Shown: one piece after another, positions 56,650 through 64,000 of the stretch
Position numbering within the stretch: the stretch's first letter is position 1
How the letters are laid out: each line of letters starts with the position of its first letter
Assembly: GCF_963678635.1 (NCBI RefSeq)
Contig: NC_087066.1
Location: forward strand, 25,623,736 to 25,687,735
Source: Symsagittifera roscoffensis
Taxonomy: Eukaryota; Xenacoelomorpha; Acoela; Convolutidae
DNA length: 64,000 nucleotides
Reading direction: 5' to 3'
Made by a program: the position numbers and the translations under genes
The notes under the pieces: model-generated
Told to the model about the DNA's origin: nothing
Seen by the model: only the letters and a program-made list of their open reading frames with translations
Databases searched by the model: none

Positions 56650-56990
56650 CGTTTCTTTTGTCGCGCTTGCTTCAAAATCATAATACATTGACGGCTAAGA
56701 AACTTTAAAAAAAATTTTTTGATCTGTTGGGAAAAATTCATGATCTAAAAAGTACCAAATGAGGAACCCTTTGGGTGGCGAGGGAACCAAATTTCTTGAG
56801 AGGTCAAAGGTGTCCACATCAGTTTTTTTAAATCCACCCCCATTTTGACCAAGAATTTCCAAAAAATGCTCAACAACTTCATTTTGGCCTGTTTTCTTTA
56901 GATTTTTCTGCAACGCAGAAAATTTTGCCAAACTTGGATCTTCATAGTGTTTTGAGAGAGCTAGCGAACCATTCTTTAAAAGACATTCCT
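56650..56990. mobile_element. Strongly decayed hAT-MITE-like sequence
   Basis: GAGGAACCCTTTGGGTGGCG and TTTTTCTGCAACGCAGAAAA resemble internal words of copies 1-4, but the two parts are in opposite relative orientation. A rearranged fossil, or two overlapping fossils. Confidence 0.4.
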
Positions 56991-57910
56991 AATTTAGTTT
57001 AGATGCAAGAATAGATTGACAAAATTTGCGATTTTACTCAAACTTGAGATTCGAACCTGAATAAAATAAAGATGCACCATTAATCAAATAAACTAATTAC
57101 ACTAATGGACAAATAAATAAACGCAATTTCAGTTTTTTATTCTTTAAAACGCCTAATTTCAATGACCAATTTTGACATTATTTCGTTGAATTTTATCAAA
57201 AGTTATACTTCGCCTGAAAGGCATTTAACTTAATTACTCTCTCTGAAAAGTTCAAAGTTTGATTTGAAGCCTTATCCAATTTATTCTGGGTCTACAAATG
57301 CCAATTTTCACCATTGGTAAAAAAAATTTTCTTTGATGTGATGAGTTGAACTGAACATTCAGAAATTTCACATCGCGTGATCAGCTTTTTTCATTCCCAT
57401 GTTCAAAAAAGTGTTCAGTCCCATATAAAAACTATTACAAATTGGGACCACTGACAATTTCTGACCCAAAATAGTAAGAATAATTGAGACTTCAAGACGT
57501 TCAAATTTTTTGCGGTCAATCGGCGTAAAGATTTCAAAGTTACTTGTGTCCAAAAACAAAACGTAAAATTGCAGTTAATTTGTCCAAAAATGCACTTTTT
57601 CACCCAATACAAATAAATTTTGGTCAATGAGGGTGACAAACTCAAACGCTTCTCATGAAACAATTAAGACTATACACTTGTGGGAAAATTAAAATCAAAC
57701 TTTTTACTTTCTAATATGCCTTTTTTAAGGGCAAATTTGGACTATATTTAATAAACTTTTCAAAAAAATTTTTATCTCGATCGACAGCAAATGATTTGAA
57801 CTACCCTCTTTGACATTCTCAAGTTTTAATTTGAAGAACTTGCCAGGTTTTAATGGGTCTGCAATTTTTCAACGATTTTAATATATTAGTTGACAAATTT
57901 AAACGCAACA

Positions 57911-58115
57911 GCCATTACGAGGCCAAACTGTGCACTGGATAGGAGCACAATTTTGTGACTGTATGTTCCTGGATTCCACAGACAAGTCTTCAAATATGTC
58001 CCAAAATGTACAATGTTGAGCGGTACAAGAAAAGTAGCAATGTTGCAAGAACGATATGTCCTGTTACGGATTCCGCTTAAAATGCAGAGAATGCACAGTT
58101 TGGCCTCGTAATGGC
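57911..58115. mobile_element. CATTACGAGGCC MITE, complete copy
   Basis: 24-base perfect terminal inverted repeats (57911-57934 and 58092-58115, starting GCCATTACGAGGCCAAAC). 205 bp, no ORF of its own; the minus frame 57886-58269 merely runs through it. A target-site duplication is not obvious. Confidence 0.85.
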
Positions 58116-59199
58116 ACCAAATTTTTTCTCTGAAATGCCTTATTTTAAAAACAATTTTGACTAATTTTGCTAATATTATTATCAAATATTTTATATCATT
58201 AAACTGCAAATGATTTGAACTAACTTTTGAAACTCTCACTTTATGGTTTGAAATACCAGCTCTGCTCACCGTTTGTAATCACTAGCGGATTCGACAAAGT
58301 TGCAGATTTATCATTTTTAATCACAAGCGGATTCGACAGGAATGCTCATGCGATTTTAAGCAGTTTAAACGAGAAAATTGTAAAATTCGGTGACAATTTT
58401 TCTCAGCTCTGTTGCTTCTGATAATTTACAAGGAGCACAGATTTTAAACAGCTGGTGAAAACGGGATTTTTGAGACTCACAAATTGGCAGGTGTTTTAAA
58501 TCGAATATTAAGACTTTTAGAGAGGGTAATTTAGATTATTTGCTGTCGATCGATATATTTTTTTTCTAAAAGATCTGAGAACATTTTCAAGTGTTTCCTT
58601 AAATTAAGCTTGTTACGAATAGGCTGGTTATAAAAACCTGAGTTTGCATTTGATTTTCTCTACTATCGTAACTTTTTAAAACTGTATAAAAAAATAAACA
58701 GAATTGAGATAAAATTTCAGACTGTTTCAGACTGAACAACTCAATCATCCCATATGAAATGTTTTACGTCGCCTGATCATTTTTAAAAACTGAGCTGAGA
58801 CGAAAAAAAAAGTTTAGAATCGCAGAAAAAGTTGATCAAATGGTAAAAACTGGCTTGAAGGTCCAAATGAAAATGGTCCAAAAAAGTAACTGAGATTACC
58901 GTTGAAATTCCAATTAAAAATTTGAGTTTTTCAGAGAAGGTAGATCATTTGCAGTCGGTCAAATTAAATTTTTTGTGAAACTTTATGTGAATGTTGTCCA
59001 AAAGGGTTCTTAAAATGGTTTAGAAAGTAAAAATTTGAAATTGCCACAACCTTATTAAATGTTAAATAAGGAAGCTTCGATTCAGAGCCCAAACCTTTAT
59101 CTCACTAGTAAAGTTGAATGATCGTTTATTTTGTTAAGATTCACAACAGATTTTGTTTCGATGCGATCTCCACCACTTGGTTCAATGAGCTCATATTTC
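58116..59199. other. AT-rich region with short inverted relatives
   Basis: The GCAAATGATTTGAACTA word occurs at 57787 and 58206 and inverted (ATTTAGATTATTTGCTGTCG) near 58530. A doubled AATCAC-AGCGGATTCGACA word lies at 58277 and 58319. No gene is visible. Confidence 0.5.
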
Positions 59200-59488
59200 T
59201 GAAATACACATAAAACAAGTTTTTGTTCCGTCTTTTGAAAGAGGTTGGGGGCAAATTTAATCTCTGTGTAGTTTTTTGATGAATTTTAAAATAATTAGCC
59301 ATTTTGACGGATATTTTTATACCACCTGAAAACTATCAATATCTTGAACTCGAATATAATTGGTATGTTTTTGCAACTTTATCAACTTTAGCAAATTTTG
59401 TTAATTAAACCAGTGCTATGTATCTTACGTAGGCGTTATAAAATGCTTGGAGAGAGTAGCTCTTTAGCAAGTCACTAGACGCGAAACA

Positions 59489-59915
59489 CATCGTTTTTTG
59501 TTCCGACTTTCGATACGAAAGTAACGGAATATTTGTGCTCGGGGTGGGTTTTTTTTTCTTCAGACAAATTTCGACTTTTTAACTAGCCATTTTAGATGGA
59601 ATTTTTTTATATCATTCAAAAGGTATTGTTGTCCTGAGCTTAAATTTGAAAAGATATTTCACCTGTGATCATTTTTCGTAGAGTTATGAGGGTTTAAAGA
59701 TTGCCATTTTGGCCATTTTGACCAATTTCGGACAATTAACGCGCGATGTAATTCGCGCTATTAACGCGTAAGCGGAGATTTAATCCGTCTTATAAATCGT
59801 TCCAAATTGATTGAACAAAGCTTATTTGCCATAATTGATTTGTTACAAGGAACGAAATCTCTCTTTTTGTACTTTATATGGCGTGTGGGGGGATGATTTT
59901 CATCGAAAAAGTTTC
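59489..59915. repeat. Left inverted arm
   Basis: Matches the reverse complement of 62680-63075 over about 0.4 kb: ACACATCGTTTTTTGTTCCG to GGCGTGTGGGGGGATGATTT. The separation is about 2.8 kb. Confidence 0.8.
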
Positions 59916-62679
59916 AAATTTTAGAAAAAATTTTCTTTTTATTTTATTTCATTTTATTTTTTTATGCTTTTACTGCTGCTCCATAAACCTTAAAAGGCAG
60001 TCGGAACATTCAGGGCTTCGCCCTGATACGAGCAGCCTTGTTTTCTTACAAATCGTGTGGAGGTGAAGATCTAACAAAAAAATCTGAAAGTAAACTTCAA
60101 TTTTTTTAAACATTCATTTTTTGGAACGAAAAGAATTGAAAGACAGTTGAAAAAAGATTGTCAGTTAAAAAAAGACATTTGAAAGGCAGTTCAAACAATC
60201 CTAGTTTTGTCCTGATACGAAAATTTTTCATTGCGAACTTCAAAAATTGTTACGGAATATATATGTTTAGGATGATTAGTTTATTAGACCAATTTTAGCT
60301 ATTGAAATAATAGTTTCAGCTAAATACTTTCATACTCCAAAAAAAATACTGGTTCCCCGAATTCCAATATAAAAATATGTTTTACTGGCAAACATTTGGG
60401 GCATATTATGTGAGCTTGAAAAATGCCAGTTTGGCTATGTTTTAGCTAAAATAATTGCGCTTTGAGAGTTTAACGAAGGCGACAAAAAAAGCCCTTGCGC
60501 AAGTTGTTCAATCTTGGCGATTTATCAAGCGCTTAAATTCAATTCCAATTGATTTGAGGCGTGCTTATTGCTCACGTTAAATACCTATGCGATATGCGAC
60601 TAAAATATCTATCATGCGCTATTACAATTTGACTGTTGCGCAAGAAAAAACAAAGGAAGCTCAAAATTTAGTTATTATCAAAGTTTTCTTTGCCAAAAAA
60701 CGTTTTATTCAGCATAAAAACGTTTTCTTCAGCATCAATTAAGGGGATTTCAGAACGTTCAAGTTTATGCACTGATATGAACAGTCTTGTTTTATAAATG
60801 AAATCTTCAGAAAATATTTTAAATTTTTTTCTTTTGTTTGTGTAAACTTGGCGTTGAAAAATAACCCATTAAGATACAATTTAAAAGAAACTTTTGGAGA
60901 AAAAAAAAGATTTTTATTAGCTCTTTTGACTGTTTTTTTTTTCAATTTGCTTAATTCAAATTTTAACTAAAATGGTGGCTCCATCATCAGAAGTTTGTAC
61001 AAAGGACTTGCAGCATAGCTTTCAATTTATAAATCTCTTGATTAAGTCCTGCTTTGAAACATACGAGGCAGTTTTGCGGCTTGTTTTTCCGATAAAACAA
61101 TAATTCAGAAATATTATATGCAACATACACAGGAATTATCTTTCTAGTGTGGACTTTTTCAATTTTTGTGAGTTTTCTCGTAAATATTTGAAGCTTTACT
61201 CCAATACAGATTTTGACTACTTTGTTCGAAACAAAAGCATCCATAAGAGGTGCATTTCGATTTTTCTAAATAAACAAACACGAGTTAATACTTCAAACAA
61301 AAGACATTTTTTCCCGTATTAATAGAGTTCCCCTCCCATTCCATTAATTTCTGAGATTTGAAATATTTACAACCAGATTTTTTTCAATTTTCCTTCAATT
61401 TTTGTGTCAACTAGCATTTCAAAATAACGATGGGCTACTTTGCTGAAAAAGGTAGGAGTTTTGTCAATAAATTAGGCAATCCGAATGAATTGTTCATCTT
61501 TCGAGCGCATGAATTAAAACATCTTCCCAAGAAAAGTCATTTCACGTAGGTTCGAGCCTGGTATTCTGAAAAACCTCTGAAAAATTTGAATAATTAAATC
61601 AACAAAAACTTCGTCTAAGTAAACTAATTGCTAGATATCATCTCTTATCTTGATTAGTTTAGATATTTAGTGGTTGCAGCAACCAACTTCTTATCTCGCT
61701 CATTTTTTTCTTATCAAAATTCAAGCCCACGTTTGTCATGATGTCGGAGTTCGCCTCCATTGCACTCATTTTTATATTTTGATGTTTTTCATTGGTCCGG
61801 CTTTAGAACGAAATGACCGAAAATTTAAGTTCTAGCTGTTTTTTTTCTTCAGACAATTTTTTATTTTTAGGAATAAACAATTAGCATATTTTGAAAAAGG
61901 TTTTTATATCTTGAGCTTCAAATCTAACAAATATTTCATCTGAGACTTGTTTTGAAAAAATATGGGCATTAAAAGTTGCCTATTTGATCAATTGGGGACA
62001 CTAAACGCGCTAGATATTGTTCTACTAACACGCAAGACGTGAATTGCTTAAGGCTAGAAAACTTCTTTAAAAGGCAAGCTATTGGAATTTATCAATACGG
62101 TATCAAGCGCAAAAATATAATTTCTTTTGGGGGTGTGGGGATTTACTTCAGAAGTGGTGGTCGGAACATCATTCAAAGCGTCACTCTGCTTAAAACAGTC
62201 CCGTACATTTTTCTCTTCATCTTTTGGTAATTCAAATCACTTCAAAATATCGATTTTCTTTTTTGTTTAAAAAGGTAAAAATTTTTCCCGACGAATTATT
62301 GTTCCGACTTTCGAAGATATTTATGCTCGGGTTTTTTTTAATCAGTCAATTTTCGCCCATCGAAATAATAGTTTTCGACAAAAAATTATACCCCATTGAA
62401 GGTATCAACTTCCTGAGTTCAAATGTTAAAAAAAAACATTTTAATTCCAATTATTTTTTGTAAGTTCTGGAGGTTTGAAAATGGCCAAATTGGACAAATT
62501 CTGGACTGAATTACCCGCGCTTGGAAGAATTTATTCATATTGCTGAGAGCGTATTGCGAGCTATTTATACATGGCGAATTTTCTTGCTCAACAAAATCGT
62601 TCCAAAAAGAAAAATATAAAAATTAAAATTTGAATTTGAAAAAAAAAATTGAAAAAAAATTTGAATTTGAGATTTGTGA

Positions 62680-63075
62680 AAATCATCCCCCCACACGCCA
62701 TATAATATACAAAGTGATAAATTTTGCTCCTGGTAACAAATCAATTATGACAACTAAGCTTCTTTGAACCAACCTGGAGAAACTTCTAAGACGGATTAAA
62801 TCTCCGCTTGATAGCGCGAAATATATCGCGCGTTAATTGTCCCAAATTGGCCAAAATGGCAATTTTTAAACCCTCATAAATTTACGGAACATGATCTTAT
62901 ATGAAAAATTTTTCCAAGTTTGGCTCAAGACAGCAATACCCTTTGAATGATATTTAAAAACTCTATCAAAAATGGCCAGATAAAAAGTCGACTATGTCTG
63001 AAAAAAAAAACACCCCGAGCTCAAATATTCCGTTATTTTCTTCCGTCGGAACAATATGTGTTTCTGAAAAGCCAG
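62680..63075. repeat. Right inverted arm
   Basis: Reverse complement of 59489-59915, with shared landmarks AATCATCCCCCCACACGCCA, GACGGATTAAATCTCCGCTT and GTCGGAACAATATGTGTTTC. Confidence 0.8.
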
Positions 63076-64000
63076 AATTGATAAATTTAATTTAAATCAC
63101 CTACCTAAATTGAATTTCTGGTTGTTTTAGTATTCGAAAAAAGCAACGGGTTATATATGCTGCAGTGGTTTTTTATTTGGACCAGTTTCGACTATCAAAA
63201 TACCATTTTTCAACGGACACATTTTATAAACCTAATGAAAATATTAACTACCTGAATTCAAGTTAAAAAATAGATGCGATTATCTTTGGTAAATTTTAGA
63301 AGGGTTTAAATATGACCCTTTTTGTCATGCTTTGTGTCAAATTATAAGTGCTTTTAAGGTTTTATGTATCTTGATCATAGCAAAAATAAAAATTAATGGT
63401 GAATTTTTGGTGAAGTTTTCTTGACAAAACATTTAACGCCCACTTAAACGCTGATGAAGCGTTCCTTACTTAGCCATCGTACAAGCGCTTCCTTTGTTTT
63501 TTTTCAGAATTTACTTCAAACTGCCGCATAATTTCTTTTTTTTTCTAATATTCCAAGCCTAAGAACGCCTGATATCTTTCCTTCAAATATATGCTCGGAC
63601 AATTCCAATAAAACAAATAAATAAGCTTGAAATTTCTACAACTTTTGGCTTTATTAGTTTCATTGTTCCTTTTTTCCTATTATTTCATTAGTATTCGAAT
63701 TATTGTTCCGAATTTCCTAACAAAAGTAACAGAAAAATTATGCTCCAAGCAGTTGAAAAAACGGTATAATTTTATGCCAATCATTTTTCAAGTCAAAAAT
63801 TCATCGACTGGTTGTTTTAGAGTCGGTAAGATTTGCCCGCTTATATATCTGCAGAACTTGTTTCGAGCTTAGAAAAAGGAGATTTGGCGTTGTTGTTTTG
63901 ACTTGCTTAATCATCGCCCGAAGAAGGCATAGCATTGCAATCGCACTATTAAACTATGTAGTGGCAATAATAAAATAACTTTCAGCCAAAAGCAACATAA

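Larger units (their letters stand above)
59200..64000. repeat. Array of divergent 0.4-0.7 kb modules in both orientations
   Basis: Modules share ordered words: a GTTCCGACTTTCGA start, AACGGAATATTTGTGCTCGG, TTCAGACAATTTTCGACT, a CATT-AAAAGGTATT-T-CCTGAG block, and ATTAACGCGCGATGTA. Seen near 59490-60050, 60250-60560, 61800-62070 and 62270-62560, inverted at 62680-63075, and near 63130-63400. No intact ORF. Confidence 0.65.

Noticed and set aside
57040-57060. Pol III B box on the minus strand (GGTTCGAATCTC)
   Set aside because: No A box at a suitable distance and no repeat context.

Overview
The window is nuclear DNA from an animal, most likely an invertebrate, with an AT-rich repeat-laden genome. 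This rests on one spliced cellular gene, a nucleoporin-54 orthologue with nine exons and GT-AG introns, and on the mix of transposable elements: Ty3-like and BEL/Pao-like LTR remnants, an intact RTE-like EN-RT retrotransposon, hAT-type MITEs and tRNA-related SINE-like repeats. There are no bacterial operons, and I cannot name the phylum from the sequence.

Layout. 1-4.85 kb: two copies of a repeat about 2.2-2.7 kb long, each holding a snapback (inverted-repeat) structure centred on a 47-bp palindrome. 5.96-9.2 kb: a decayed Ty3-like element on the minus strand (integrase and downstream pol, protease-like segment). Its two ends match the short repeats at 1-4.85 kb, which look like internally deleted relatives. 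9.45-21.5 kb: a tandem array with a unit of about 3.9 kb. Each unit carries decayed open frames on opposite strands: on the minus strand a repeat-rich N-terminus followed by an SGNH-esterase-like segment, on the plus strand a short block plus a coiled coil. They are separated by degenerate TATG microsatellite. A nearly full-length RTE-like element with an intact ORF is inserted in the second unit. 21.6-22.2 kb: a long CATA microsatellite.

23.9-31.75 kb: NUP54 on the plus strand, predicted at 548 residues, with an FG-repeat N-terminus and a helical C-terminus. Its introns hold a tandem repeat of about 160 bp, two SINE-like copies and one hAT MITE with a perfect 8-bp target-site duplication. 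32.3-36.6 kb: two exons of an unidentified minus-strand gene, tail-to-tail with NUP54, with matching splice phases. Its 3.7-kb intron holds a third SINE-like copy and a reverse-transcriptase remnant.

37.2-42.1 kb: a degraded BEL/Pao-like element (gag remnants between LTR-like direct repeats, internally duplicated). 43.6-44.1 kb: a second hAT MITE with its own 8-bp duplication. 47.0-51.5 kb: a degraded non-LTR retrotransposon whose 3' part is tandemly duplicated. 51.7-58.1 kb: more MITEs, TCGACC-rich irregular minisatellites and a 200-base assembly gap inside a G-run of a MITE copy. 59.2-64 kb: an array of divergent modules in both orientations, including a pair of inverted arms about 0.4 kb long. 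Only NUP54 and the 32-36 kb gene look like functional host genes, and only the RTE-like ORF looks recently mobile.
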